From Ramlibacter tataouinensis (GTDB taxonomy: Bacteria > Pseudomonadota > Gammaproteobacteria > Burkholderiales > Burkholderiaceae_C): a DNA stretch of 64,000 bases. A model generated the notes under the pieces. That model had not been told where the DNA came from. It saw only the letters and a program-made list of their open reading frames with translations, and did no database searches. Shown here piece by piece: positions 1-12,295 of this stretch. A program made the translations under genes and the position numbers. Where the stretch lies: assembly GCA_002427815.1 (NCBI GenBank), contig DIZF01000062.1, positions 145,696-209,695 of the forward strand, read 5' to 3'. Position 1 is the stretch's first letter. Every line of letters begins with the position of its first letter.

Positions 1-470
1 ATGAACGCGATGATGTTGTCCAGGCCGCCGCCCAGGATGGAAATGAAGGTGAGCGCGATCAGGATGAAGGGCAGGGCGAGCTGCACATCGACGCAGCGCA
101 TCAGGAACATGTCCCAGAAGCCCCGGTAATAGCCGGCGACCAGGCCGATCGTGATGCCCAGCAGCGAGGCGCCCAGCACCGACAGCAGTCCCACCATCAG
201 CGAGATGCGCCCGCCCACCAGCACACGCGCCAGCACGTCGCGTCCGATCGGATCGGTACCCAGCGGATGAGCCCACTGGGCGAAGGGCGGGCTCAGGCGG
301 GCCGCCAGGTCCATGGCCGAGCCCCGGTCCGGAAAGATCCAGACCGACAGCAGCACCAGGGCCAGCATGACGCCGGTCAATACCGCGCCGAGGATGAATT
401 CGAGAGAGCGCCATTGCCAGCCGCGGGACGCGGCAGCGGGGGCCGGGGCAGGCAGGGCGGCGGACGGCAT
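1..470 (-). CDS. ABC transporter permease, DppC/GsiD type (partial)
   Basis: This is the N-terminal ~156 residues of the second inner-membrane permease of a peptide-class importer; the rest lies beyond the window edge. After an Ala/Pro-rich cytoplasmic start there is one membrane helix, a periplasmic stretch ending PLGTDPIGRDVLARVL (the hallmark of DppC/OppC/GsiD permeases), and then the first core helices. The ATG sits 4 bp after the stop of the DppB-like permease, so the two are co-translated. By gene order it corresponds to GsiD. The substrate cannot be read from the permease. Confidence 0.88.
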   Translation of the reverse strand, partial: MPSAALPAPAPAAASRGWQWRSLEFILGAVLTGVMLALVLLSVWIFPDRGSAMDLAARLSPPFAQWAHPLGTDPIGRDVLARVLVGGRISLMVGLLSVLGASLLGITIGLVAGYYRGFWDMFLMRCVDVQLALPFILIALTFISILGGGLDNIIAF

Positions 471-474
471 GGCG

Positions 475-1407
475 TTATTTGCTGCGAATGCGCGGGTCGA
501 CCAGGCCGTATGCCATGTCGACCAGCAGGTTGACCACGACGATGATCAGGGACAGCACCGTCACGGTCCCCTGCAGCACCGGATAGTCGCGCCCGGAGAT
601 GGCGTCGAACGCCAGCGTCCCGAGTCCGGGCCAGTTGAACACCTTTTCGACCACCACGATGCCACCGATCAGGTTGCCGAACTGCAGGCCGATGTACGTG
701 ATCAGCGGAATGGCGCAATTGCGCAACGCATGCTTGTACAACACCACGCTGTCCTTCAATCCCTTGCTGCGCGCCACCGTGATGTATTGCGATGACAGCG
801 TCTCCAGCATGGCGGTGCGGACCAGCCGCACGTTGGTGGCCGACAGGATGATGGCCATCGTCAGCGCCGGCATGATCAAGCTGACCGGCCCGTCCCAGCC
901 CGAGGGCGGCAGGATCGGGAAAGTGATGGACAGCAGCAGCACCAGCATGATCGCCAGCCAGAAATTGGGAAACGACAGGCCGACCAGCGAGATGATGCGG
1001 ATGAACTGGTCGACTCCTCGCCCCTGTTTGACCGCAGCCTGGATGCCCAGTGGCACCGACACCAGCACCGACAGCAGCAGCGACACCGAAGCCAGGGCCA
1101 GGGTGGCTGGCAGCGCGTCGGCGATCAATCCGGACACCGGTGTCCCGCCCATGAAGCTGCGGCCGAAATCGCCCACCACGGCGTGCCGCACGAAGTCGGC
1201 GTACTGCACCAGGAAGGGCCGGTCCAGGCCCAGGCCCTTGCGGATGTTCTGCAGATCCTGCTCGGTGACGCTGCCCGCGCCCTGGCTGAGCATGAGGGCC
1301 GGGTCGCCCGACAACCGAACGGCGTACGAGACGAACAGCGTCACGACCAGCACGACGAAGATCGCCTGCAGGATCCGTTTGAGGATGAACCCGCTCAAGG
1401 AATGCAC
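475..1407 (-). CDS. ABC transporter permease, DppB/GsiC type
   Basis: This is an integral membrane permease of 310 residues, the normal length for DppB/GsiC. It starts with GTG (first residues MHSLSGFILKR), followed by the typical single N-terminal helix. A periplasmic loop contains GLDRPFLVQY, and the remaining helices follow. The cytoplasmic ATPase-coupling (EAA-type) loop is near residues 205-235 (ARSKGLKDSVVLYKHALRN). It lies 27 bp behind the solute-binding protein gene and 4 bp before the second permease, so all are probably on one transcript. It should form the translocation pore with the 1-470 product. Confidence 0.9.
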   Translation of the reverse strand: MHSLSGFILKRILQAIFVVLVVTLFVSYAVRLSGDPALMLSQGAGSVTEQDLQNIRKGLGLDRPFLVQYADFVRHAVVGDFGRSFMGGTPVSGLIADALPATLALASVSLLLSVLVSVPLGIQAAVKQGRGVDQFIRIISLVGLSFPNFWLAIMLVLLLSITFPILPPSGWDGPVSLIMPALTMAIILSATNVRLVRTAMLETLSSQYITVARSKGLKDSVVLYKHALRNCAIPLITYIGLQFGNLIGGIVVVEKVFNWPGLGTLAFDAISGRDYPVLQGTVTVLSLIIVVVNLLVDMAYGLVDPRIRSK

Positions 1408-1434
1408 ACCCCGCTGGTACTTCCCGGCGCCCGG

Positions 1435-2949
1435 TCAGTCGACGGTGGCGTCGACGAAGCGGAAGCGGCCATCGGCGGGCAAGGCCAGGTTCTTGGCGCG
1501 CTTGTTCAGGCCGTAGATGGTGTTCATGCTGTACAGGGGCATTTCCAGCGCCTGGTCGGCCACGTAGCGGGCGATCTCCTGCAGGGTCTGCTTGCGCGCG
1601 TTCTGGTCCCAGGTGTTGCGCTGGGTGTGCAGCAGGGCGTTGAGCTTGGCGTCGTCATCGAAGGGGTTCCAGCGCTGCTTGGTGTAGTACATGGCGTAAG
1701 CCGTGTTGTCGTAATCGAAGGTCCAGCCGCCCCACTGGTTCTGCCACATCTCGCCGGTCTTGCCGTTCGGGATGATGTCGTTGAGCAGCACGTTGGTCTC
1801 ATACGGCTTGAGCGACACCGTGATGCCGACCGCTTGCAGATAACCGGCTACGGCTTGCGCGACCTCGCGGAAGTTGCTGTCCGGGCCGCGGAAGTCGAGC
1901 TGGATCGCCGTGCCCGGCTTGACACCGGCCTTTTGCAGCAATGCCTTGGCCTGCGCCGGATTGAAGGGCAGGGGCTTGAGGGCCGGGTCGTTGCCGAACG
2001 AGAGGGAGCCCTGGAAACTGGCGATCGGCTTGGCGTTGCCCAGCATGATCGACTTGATGATGGCGTCGCGGTCCACCGCCAGGGTGAGGGCCTTGCGCAC
2101 ATTGCGGTCCTTCATGATGCCGCGCTGGGTGTTGTAGCGCAGCGCCAGCGCCACCGGGCCGTCCATGCTGACGACGCTCAGCTTGCTGTCTTTCTTGAGG
2201 GTTTCGATCATCGCCAGCGGGATCTGGTTGGCCACGTCGATGCGGCCGGCCTGCAACTCGGCGGCCTGGGTGGCCGGTTCGGTGATGAACCGGTACACGA
2301 CCTGGTCCAGCTTGGGCGCGCCGCCCCAGTACGAAGGATTGCGCTCCAGCGACAGGCTGATTTTCGGCTTGTACTCGGTGAACTTGAAGGGACCGGTGCC
2401 CACCGGATTCATGCCGAAGAACTGGCTGCCCTTTTCCTTGATGTACTTGGGCGGGACGATCATGGCGCCGTAGCCGGCCAGCTTGGTCAGCAGCACCGGG
2501 TCGGGACTCTTGAGCACGAAGTCCACCGTCATCGGGTTCACGACGACGACCTTCTCGATCGAGTTGTAGTTGGACTGTTGCGGCCCCTTCCTGCCCTCTT
2601 CGCCGAGCAGGCGGTCGAAGGTGAATTTAACGGCTTCGGCATCGAACGGTTCGCCGTCGTGGAACTTCACGCCGGGGCGCAGGGTAAAGCGCAGCTTGCT
2701 ATTCTTGTCCAGGAACTCCCATTTGGTCGCCAGGCCGGGCACCAGCTTCATGTCGGGCGTGCGGATGATCAGGCCGTCGAAGATCTGGCCGCCGACGGCG
2801 CCCCATGAGACCAGGAAGGTGGCGATCGGGTCCCAGTTGCCCGGGTCCTGATGCAGGGCGACATTGAGGGTGCCCGCCGCCCGGGCGCCGGGGGATGCGG
2901 CGAGGGCGAGCGCCAGACTGCCCGATGCGAGGAAGACTTTGAGTTTCAT
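1435..2949 (-). CDS. Peptide/glutathione-type ABC transporter solute-binding protein (SBP_bac_5)
   Basis: This is a periplasmic binding protein of 504 residues, close to GsiB and DppA. A Sec signal peptide (MKLKVFLASGSLALALAASP) ends at about GARA-AG. The mature chain opens LNVALHQDPGNWDP and contains FDGLIIRTPDMKLVPGLA and MNPVGTGPFKFTEYKP, which are hallmarks of SBP family 5. The start ATG is preceded by GGAGAA at 6-nt spacing. It lies between the double ATPase and the permeases, the gsiABCD order. The nearby oxoprolinase makes a gamma-glutamyl or pyroglutamyl compound a plausible ligand, but this is inference. Confidence 0.9.
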   Translation of the reverse strand: MKLKVFLASGSLALALAASPGARAAGTLNVALHQDPGNWDPIATFLVSWGAVGGQIFDGLIIRTPDMKLVPGLATKWEFLDKNSKLRFTLRPGVKFHDGEPFDAEAVKFTFDRLLGEEGRKGPQQSNYNSIEKVVVVNPMTVDFVLKSPDPVLLTKLAGYGAMIVPPKYIKEKGSQFFGMNPVGTGPFKFTEYKPKISLSLERNPSYWGGAPKLDQVVYRFITEPATQAAELQAGRIDVANQIPLAMIETLKKDSKLSVVSMDGPVALALRYNTQRGIMKDRNVRKALTLAVDRDAIIKSIMLGNAKPIASFQGSLSFGNDPALKPLPFNPAQAKALLQKAGVKPGTAIQLDFRGPDSNFREVAQAVAGYLQAVGITVSLKPYETNVLLNDIIPNGKTGEMWQNQWGGWTFDYDNTAYAMYYTKQRWNPFDDDAKLNALLHTQRNTWDQNARKQTLQEIARYVADQALEMPLYSMNTIYGLNKRAKNLALPADGRFRFVDATVD

Positions 2950-3005
2950 GGTGGTTCTCCGGGGGGTGCTTGTTGTGTGGATGTGAGATGGTGAGCGGCG
3001 CGGGC

Positions 3006-4937
3006 TCAGGCGGCGGCGGTGGCTTGAGCCACGCGATGACCGGCGTTGACTTCGATCAACTTGAGAATGTCGGGCTCGTGGCCGACCTCGCGCAGGGGGC
3101 TCGGAATTTCGCCCTGAATCATACGCGGGTCGATCTGGCGGCCGGGCTCGGCCACCGGCACCGCGGCGAGCAGCTTGCGCGTGTACGGGTGCGCGGCGCG
3201 CTCGAAGATATCCTGGCGCTGGCCGATCTCGACGATCTGCCCCAGGTACATCACCGCCACCCGGTGGCTGATCTTTTCCACCACGGCCATGTCGTGGGTG
3301 ATGAACAGGTAGGACAGGCCGCGCTGCGCCTGCAACGCCATCAGCAGATCGATGATCTGCGCCTGGACCGAGACATCCAGCGCGGAGACCGATTCGTCCG
3401 CGATCACCAGCCTGGGGTTGCTCGCCAGGGCCCGTGCGATGCAGATGCGCTGGCGCTGGCCACCCGAGAACTCGTGCGGATACCGGTGGATGTGCTCGGG
3501 CTGCAAGCCCACGCATTCCAGCAGTTCCGCCACCCGGCGCCGCACGGCCTGCGTGCCGGTGAGCAGGCGATGGGTGAGGATGGGCTCGGCGATGCTGAAC
3601 CCGATCGTCTTGCGCGGATCGAGCGAGGCGTAGGGATCCTGGAAGATGTACTGGATTTCCTGGCGCAGCCGCTGGCGCCCCTGCGCGTCCAGTTGGCTGA
3701 CGTCCTGCCCGGCGAAACGCACCGTGCCGCTGGTCGCTTCCACCAATTGCTGCAGCGTCTTGCCGATGGTGGACTTGCCGCTGCCGGATTCGCCGACCAG
3801 GGCCAGCGTCTCGCCGGGAAAGATCTCGAAGCTGACTTCCTCCACGGCGTGAACGCGATGGGTGACGCGCCCCAGCAAGGTGTGCGCGACGTCGAAACGC
3901 GTGGTGAGCTTGTCCACCGTGAGCAGCGGCGCGCGGGGATCGACAGTGTCCTGCACCCGTTCCGTGCCCACCTCGTGCAACTGGCCGTCTTCCAGCACCG
4001 TCAGCGGCATGCGCTTGGGCAGCGGCTGGCCGCGCAGGCTGCCCAGACGTGGCACCGCGGACAACAGCGCACGCGTGTACGGATGCCGCGGTGCGTGGAA
4101 GATCCGTTCGACCGGTCCGTGTTCGACCTGAAGCCCGCGCCACATCACCACCACGTCGTCGGCCATTTGCGCGACCACGCCCATGTCGTGGGTGATGAAC
4201 AGCACGGCCGTGTCCAGGTCGCGTTGCAGCTCGCGGATGATGTTCAGGATCTGCGCCTGGATCGTGACGTCGAGCGCCGTGGTCGGTTCGTCGGCAATCA
4301 GCAGCGCCGGCTTGCACGACAGGGCCATGGCGATCATCGCGCGTTGGCGCATGCCGCCCGACAAGGTGTGCGGGTAGGCATCGAGCAGGCGCCGGGCGTC
4401 GGGCAGGCGCACCAGTTCCAGCAAAGCGAAGGCCTGTTCGCGGGCCTGGGCGCGGGTCAGGCCCTGGTGCAGGATCAGTGTCTCGGCGATCTGGTTGCCG
4501 ATCGTGAACACCGGGTTGAGCGAGGTCATCGGCTCCTGGAAGATCATCGCGATCTCGTTGCCGCGAATGCGCCGCACGGCATCGTCGCTCGCATCCCTCA
4601 TGTCATGCAGGCCGCTCACCGGCGAACGGAACAGGATCTGCCCGTCGACGATGCGGCCGCCCGAATAATCGGTCAGACGCATGATGGCCTGCGCGGTGAC
4701 GGTCTTGCCCGAACCCGATTCGCCGACGATGGCCAGCGTGCGCCCGGCCGCAAGATCGAAAGTCAGGCCGTCCACGGCACGAAAGCGCCCTCCCGGCACC
4801 TCGAACTCCACTGTCAGCGAGCGCACCGAAAGCAGAGGCATTGCGGCGTTCGCGGCCGTATGGCGCATGGGCTCGGAGCTGTCGGCTGGCATTCGGGGCA
4901 AGGGGGTGGCGCGCGGCTCGGCAATGTTTGTCGACAA
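3006..4937 (-). CDS. Double-domain ABC transporter ATPase (GsiA-like, DppD+DppF fusion)
   Basis: One protein carries both nucleotide-binding domains needed to drive a peptide-type importer, as in GsiA (about 620 residues). The first has Walker A GESGSGKT near residue 72, signature LSGGMRQR near 192 and Walker B LLIADEP near 212. The second has Walker A GESGSGKS near 382, signature FSGGQRQR near 490 and Walker B LVIADE near 510. Each is followed by the oligopeptide-ATPase C-terminal element (HPYTRALLSAVP, HPYTRKLLAAVP). The longest frame starts with TTG at 4937 and has no clear ribosome-binding site. Internal ATGs at 4892, 4868 and 4841 are alternatives, so the first 32 residues are uncertain. 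Confidence 0.9.
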   Translation of the reverse strand: MSTNIAEPRATPLPRMPADSSEPMRHTAANAAMPLLSVRSLTVEFEVPGGRFRAVDGLTFDLAAGRTLAIVGESGSGKTVTAQAIMRLTDYSGGRIVDGQILFRSPVSGLHDMRDASDDAVRRIRGNEIAMIFQEPMTSLNPVFTIGNQIAETLILHQGLTRAQAREQAFALLELVRLPDARRLLDAYPHTLSGGMRQRAMIAMALSCKPALLIADEPTTALDVTIQAQILNIIRELQRDLDTAVLFITHDMGVVAQMADDVVVMWRGLQVEHGPVERIFHAPRHPYTRALLSAVPRLGSLRGQPLPKRMPLTVLEDGQLHEVGTERVQDTVDPRAPLLTVDKLTTRFDVAHTLLGRVTHRVHAVEEVSFEIFPGETLALVGESGSGKSTIGKTLQQLVEATSGTVRFAGQDVSQLDAQGRQRLRQEIQYIFQDPYASLDPRKTIGFSIAEPILTHRLLTGTQAVRRRVAELLECVGLQPEHIHRYPHEFSGGQRQRICIARALASNPRLVIADESVSALDVSVQAQIIDLLMALQAQRGLSYLFITHDMAVVEKISHRVAVMYLGQIVEIGQRQDIFERAAHPYTRKLLAAVPVAEPGRQIDPRMIQGEIPSPLREVGHEPDILKLIEVNAGHRVAQATAAA

Positions 4938-4969
4938 AATGTCGACAAAATGTGGATGAGCTCTAGAAT
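4927..4969 (+). promoter_or_regulatory. Divergent promoter/operator with repeated TGTCGACA palindromes
   Basis: The gap between the importer ATPase gene and the regulator gene holds two direct copies of TGTCGACAAAA, each containing the 8-bp palindrome TGTCGACA. TCGACA (4942-4947) and TAGAAT (4964-4969), separated by 16 bp, match a sigma-70 promoter reading toward the regulator gene at 5 of 6 positions each. The second palindrome overlaps the -35 box, as expected for an operator of the adjacent regulator. No binding is shown; the operator role is inferred from position and symmetry. Confidence 0.5.
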
Positions 4970-5007
4970 CCTACCATGGCAATAGCGTTCCGGTCGAGGA
5001 GGTGGTG

Positions 5008-5574
5008 ATGGCCACGAAGCGTGTTCTCGCGGTCTCAGCCGCAACCAAGCGCGCCGTCGCGGCCCCGGGACCGTCGCAGCCCATCGTGTCGTCCGCGCAC
5101 CTGGTCTCGCCGCGCAGCGCCGAGATGAGCGAGTTCGAATTCGGCCTGATCGTCGCCGGCAATGCCTTTCACCGCTGGATCGCCCATTGCATGAGCGCCG
5201 CCGGCTTGAAGGACCTGACGCCGCTGGACGTGCTGGTGCTGCACCACGTTACCCATCGGGCGCGCGACAAGCGGCTGGCGGACATCAGTTTCATCATGAA
5301 CGTGGAAGACACCCACCTGATCAACTATGCGCTGAAGAAGCTGCAGAACCTGGGTGTGGTGGCGTCGCGCAAGAGCGGCAAGGAAGTCACCTACGCCGCC
5401 ACCGACCTCGGCCGCCAGTACATCGAGCGCTACCGCGAAATCCGCGAGCGCTGCCTCATCAATGCGCTCAACGCCGACGACAGCCTGAACCGCGACATCG
5501 GCGAACTGGCACGCCTGTTGCGCGTGCTCTCGGGCATGTATGACCAGGCCGCCCGCGCGGCCGCCTCACTTTAG
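5008..5574 (+). CDS. Winged-helix (MarR-like) transcriptional regulator
   Basis: This is a DNA-binding protein of 188 residues. After a low-complexity Ala/Val-rich N-terminus of ~45 residues, a compact winged-helix core runs from about FEFGLIVAGNAFHRWI to the C-terminus. The recognition region reads LADISFIMNVEDTHLINYALKKL and the wing reads LGVVASRKSGKEVTYAATDLGRQY. It resembles the MarR-related family of COG5631. ATG 5008 is chosen because GAGGAGG (4996-5002) lies 5 nt upstream; two GTG codons just before it are alternatives. It is divergent from the importer and 18 bp upstream of the oxoprolinase gene, so it probably controls both. Confidence 0.8.
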   Translation: MATKRVLAVSAATKRAVAAPGPSQPIVSSAHLVSPRSAEMSEFEFGLIVAGNAFHRWIAHCMSAAGLKDLTPLDVLVLHHVTHRARDKRLADISFIMNVEDTHLINYALKKLQNLGVVASRKSGKEVTYAATDLGRQYIERYREIRERCLINALNADDSLNRDIGELARLLRVLSGMYDQAARAAASL

Positions 5575-5592
5575 AAATACAAGGGCAAGCAC

Positions 5593-9297
<3,705 letters not shown>

Positions 9298-9314
9298 GCG
9301 GCACAATCGCGCGC

Positions 9315-9851
9315 ATGGACCACAGCGCGCTATTGGACAACTACCGTTTTCTGGCCGGGTACAACCGCTGGTTCAACCAGCGGTTGTATGCCGCTTGCGA
9401 ACAGCTTCCGGACGAGGAGCGCAAACGCGATCGCGGCGCCTTCTTCGGTTCCATCCACGGCACGCTGAATCACCTGGTCTGGGGCGACCAGCTCTGGCTC
9501 CAGCGCTTCGCAGCCCAGGGCGTGGCTTTCCCGGCGCTGGGCGGCCGGCTGTTGGCGCTGCCGGAGGGGGCCGTGCACGAAACCATCCTTTATTCGGAGT
9601 GGGGTGCGCTGCGCGCCCAACGCGAGCAGCTCGACGCGGCGATCGAAGCCTGGGTGCGCGACATGCCGCCCGACTTTCCGCTGCAGACCATGCGCTATGC
9701 CAACAGCAAGGGGGTGAGGCGCGAACATCCGGTCTGGAAAGCGTTGACGCATTTCTTCAATCACCAGACCCATCACCGGGGGCAGGTCACAGCCTTGCTG
9801 GCGCAGGCCGGCATCGACCCGGGGGTCACCGACCTGATCGCGCTGGTCTAG
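9315..9851 (+). CDS. DinB-family protein
   Basis: This is a four-helix-bundle protein of 178 residues in the DinB/YfiT-like family, whose members bind a metal through three histidines. Candidate ligands are His48 or His53 in SIHGTLNHLVWGDQLW and the HxxxH-type pair in FNHQTHHRGQ near residues 150-154. Many members are thiol-dependent transferases (mycothiol or bacillithiol S-transferases); the role in proteobacteria is mostly unknown. The ATG is 17 bp after the oxoprolinase stop, so it may be read from the same transcript. It ends at a hairpin shared with the convergent ComEA-like gene. Confidence 0.82.
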   Translation: MDHSALLDNYRFLAGYNRWFNQRLYAACEQLPDEERKRDRGAFFGSIHGTLNHLVWGDQLWLQRFAAQGVAFPALGGRLLALPEGAVHETILYSEWGALRAQREQLDAAIEAWVRDMPPDFPLQTMRYANSKGVRREHPVWKALTHFFNHQTHHRGQVTALLAQAGIDPGVTDLIALV

Positions 9852-9860
9852 CGCGCCAAC

Positions 9861-9886
9861 GAAAGACCAGCCGAAGCGGGTCTTTC
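9861..9886. terminator. Bidirectional terminator hairpin
   Basis: GAAAGACC (9861-9868) and GGTCTTTC (9879-9886) are perfect 8-bp complements around a 10-nt loop. The hairpin lies between the convergent dinB-like and comEA-like genes. The A/T bases at the base of the stem would give a short U-run on either strand. Confidence 0.6.
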
Positions 9887-9902
9887 AGGCGTGTGAGCGC
9901 GT

Positions 9903-10271
9903 TTACTTCTTTGCGGCGCTGGCTGCCGACTTGGGTGCACTGGCCGCCGTCTTGGCCGCTTCAGCCTTGGCTTTCTTTTCGGCCTCCTTCTTGGTTGCCG
10001 CAGCACCCTTGAAGGAGCTGCCGTTGACTGTCAGGCCTTCGGTTGAGAACTTGGCGGCATTGTTCTCGCCCACGCCCTTGACGCGGTCGATGAAGTCCTG
10101 CCAGTCCTTGAAGCTGCCTTTCTTGCGCTCATCGATGATCTTGCTGGAAATGCCGGGGCCTATGCCTTTGATGCTGTCCAGTTCGGCCGCGCTGGCCTTG
10201 TTCACGTCCACGGCGGCGAACGAAGCCGCTGCGTACAGCATGGCCAGAACGACCAGAATCTTCTTCCACAT
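9903..10271 (-). CDS. ComEA-like helix-hairpin-helix DNA-binding protein
   Basis: This is a small secreted or periplasmic protein of 122 residues. A signal peptide (MWKKILVVLAMLYAAASFA) is followed directly by the ComEA-type double helix-hairpin-helix: VDVNKASAAELDSIKGIGPGISSKII, then FIDRVKGVGENNAAKF. The C-terminal ~40 residues are an Ala/Lys-rich tail (EAEKKAKAEAAKTAASAPK), a basic histone-H1-like extension expected to add nonspecific DNA affinity. ComEA proteins bind incoming DNA in the periplasm during transformation. No other competence gene is adjacent, so a competence role is only inferred from the family. Confidence 0.85.
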   Translation of the reverse strand: MWKKILVVLAMLYAAASFAAVDVNKASAAELDSIKGIGPGISSKIIDERKKGSFKDWQDFIDRVKGVGENNAAKFSTEGLTVNGSSFKGAAATKKEAEKKAKAEAAKTAASAPKSAASAAKK

Positions 10272-10370
10272 GATGGCTCCTGAGAGTTGATGAAGACGCG
10301 CCCCGCCGTCGGCGGGGGCCCCTGAATGTAACGGCGGCCTGCCCGTGACGGTTGACGCCGGATACGGCCA

Positions 10371-11369
10371 CTAAGCGAGTGCAGCCATGTAGCTGGCTAC
10401 ACCCGTCTGGACATCGGCGAAAGCATGGTCGCAACCGGCTGCACGCAGGGCCGACAGGTCGGCCTGGGTGAAGCATTGGTATTTGCCGCGCAGGGCATCG
10501 GGAAAGGCAACGTACTCGATCAGGCCCAGGGCCGCCGTAGCATCCGCGTCCAGTGGTGCCGGCCCAGCCCCGGGCCGCAGGGCATTGACCACCGCCACCG
10601 CGACGTCGTTGAACGGTTGGGCCCGGCCGGTTCCGAGGTTGAAGATTCCGGACTTTTCCGGATGGTCCAGGAACCAGAGGTTCACCGCGACCACGTCGTC
10701 GATGAACACGAAGTCGCGCTTCTGTTCACCCGGCCCATAGCCGCCGTAATCGCCGAACAGTTTCACCTTGCCTTCGGAGCGGAACTGGTTGAACTGGTGG
10801 AAGGCCACGCTCGCCATGCGGCCCTTGTGCTGCTCACGCGGGCCGTAGACGTTGAAGTAGCGAAAGCCGGCTACCTGGCGCTTGATGCGTTTGAAGTCCT
10901 TGCCGCAGTCGCGGCGCATCCGCTGGTCGAACAGCAGCTTGCTGTAGCCGTACACGTTGAGCGGATGCTCGAATTCCGGGCTCTCGCGGAATGTCTGCGA
11001 GCCGCCGTAGGTAGCGGCGGAAGAGGCATAGAGCAAGCGTGTGCCGTGCTCCTGGCAGGCATTGAACAGGCCACACGACAGCGTGTAGTTGTTGTCCATC
11101 ATGTACTTGCCATCGGTTTCCATGGTGTCGCTGCAGGCGCCTTCGTGGAACACCGCCTCGACCTTGCCGAAGAAGCCTTCCGCGAACAGGTCGTAGAACA
11201 TGTCCACGTCGACATAGTCGGCGATCTTCAGGTCCGCCAGGTTGCGGAACTTGTCGCCCTGGGTCAGGTCGTCGACGGCGATGATGTCGTCGATGCCGTG
11301 CTCGTTCAGGCCCTTGACGATGTTGCTGCCGATGAACCCGGCAGCGCCGGTCACTACGATCCGCGTCAT
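10371..11369 (-). CDS. hldD: ADP-L-glycero-D-manno-heptose 6-epimerase
   Basis: This cytoplasmic NADP-dependent SDR enzyme converts ADP-D-glycero- to ADP-L-glycero-D-manno-heptose, the donor for the lipopolysaccharide inner core. It has 332 residues. The Rossmann motif TGAAGFIGSNIV is at the N-terminus, and HEGACSDTMETDGKYMMDNN is typical of HldD. The catalytic YGYSKLLFDQ (Tyr-x-x-x-Lys) lies near 140, and the substrate loop RYFNVYGPREQHKG near 168. Its ATG overlaps the hldE stop by 4 bp (ATGA), so it is translationally coupled to the kinase acting earlier in the pathway. A GC hairpin at 10301-10317 lies downstream, without a T-run. Confidence 0.96.
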   Translation of the reverse strand: MTRIVVTGAAGFIGSNIVKGLNEHGIDDIIAVDDLTQGDKFRNLADLKIADYVDVDMFYDLFAEGFFGKVEAVFHEGACSDTMETDGKYMMDNNYTLSCGLFNACQEHGTRLLYASSAATYGGSQTFRESPEFEHPLNVYGYSKLLFDQRMRRDCGKDFKRIKRQVAGFRYFNVYGPREQHKGRMASVAFHQFNQFRSEGKVKLFGDYGGYGPGEQKRDFVFIDDVVAVNLWFLDHPEKSGIFNLGTGRAQPFNDVAVAVVNALRPGAGPAPLDADATAALGLIEYVAFPDALRGKYQCFTQADLSALRAAGCDHAFADVQTGVASYMAALA

Positions 11370-12295
11370 GAAAACAGCTCCTCATAGGACACCGTGGCGG
11401 TTCCGAACTTGCCCACGACGATACCGCCCGCCTTGTTCGCCAGCGGCAGTGCTTCGCGCGGTGTCATCCCCGCGGCGACCAGGGCCGCGAGCGTGGCGAT
11501 CACGGTATCCCCGGCGCCGGTGACGTCGAAGACCTCGCGCGCCTGCGCCTGCACGTGCACGTCGCCCTGCGCGTCGAACAGCGTCATGCCGTCCTCGCCC
11601 AAGGTCACCAGCAGGACGTCGATGCGCAGCCTCTCGCGCAACTGCCGTGCCTTGTCGCGCAGCTCGTCGTCGCTGCGCCAGGCACCGACCACCTGCTGCA
11701 GCTCGATGCGGTTCGGCGTGATCACGGTGGCGCCCGCGTAGCGCGAATAGTCCGATCCTTTCGGGTCGACCAGCACGGCCTTGTGTGCGGCGCGCGCCGC
11801 CTCGATCATGGCCGTGATGTGCGCGAGGCCGCCCTTGCCGTAATCGGAGAACAGGACGGCGTCGTGCAGCGGCAGCAACCGGACGAAGGCTTCGGTCTGC
11901 GAGGCGAGCGCCTCGTGGTCGGGCTCGTTCTCGAAGTCCATGCGCAGCAGCTGCTGATGCCTGCCGATCACGCGCAGCTTCACGGTGGTTCGCAGGCCGG
12001 GGTCGCGCTTGAGGTGGGTGGCAATGCCGGTTTCCCGCAACAGCGCTTCCAGCCGCCGACCAGGTTCGTCGTCCCCCACCACGCCCAGGAAGCTGGCCTG
12101 AGCGCCCAGTGTGACCACGTTGTAGGCGACATTGGCCGCCGCGCCGATGCGCTCTTCCTCGCGGTCGACCTTGACCACGGGCACCGGGGCTTCGGGCGAG
12201 ATCCGGTCCACCGCGCCGTGCCAGTATCGATCGAGCATCGCATCGCCGACCACCAGCACCCGTGCCCGCGCCAGTTGTTCTTTGGTTATGTTCAT
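11366..12295 (-). CDS. hldE: D-glycero-beta-D-manno-heptose-7-phosphate kinase (RfaE domain I)
   Basis: This PfkB-family kinase phosphorylates D-glycero-beta-D-manno-heptose 7-phosphate at C1 for heptose activation. At 309 residues it holds only the kinase domain; the adenylyltransferase half of E. coli HldE is absent and should be a separate gene (as in rfaE1/rfaE2 organisms). Key segments are VVGDAMLDRYWHGAVDRISP, GAAANVAYNVVTLGA, and the PfkB catalytic signature FDVTGAGDTVIATLAAL with the base Asp. The ATG is at 12295; the lapB stop overlaps it (ATGA). The second overlap, with hldD, makes a tightly coupled lapB-hldE-hldD set. Confidence 0.93.
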   Translation of the reverse strand: MNITKEQLARARVLVVGDAMLDRYWHGAVDRISPEAPVPVVKVDREEERIGAAANVAYNVVTLGAQASFLGVVGDDEPGRRLEALLRETGIATHLKRDPGLRTTVKLRVIGRHQQLLRMDFENEPDHEALASQTEAFVRLLPLHDAVLFSDYGKGGLAHITAMIEAARAAHKAVLVDPKGSDYSRYAGATVITPNRIELQQVVGAWRSDDELRDKARQLRERLRIDVLLVTLGEDGMTLFDAQGDVHVQAQAREVFDVTGAGDTVIATLAALVAAGMTPREALPLANKAGGIVVGKFGTATVSYEELFS

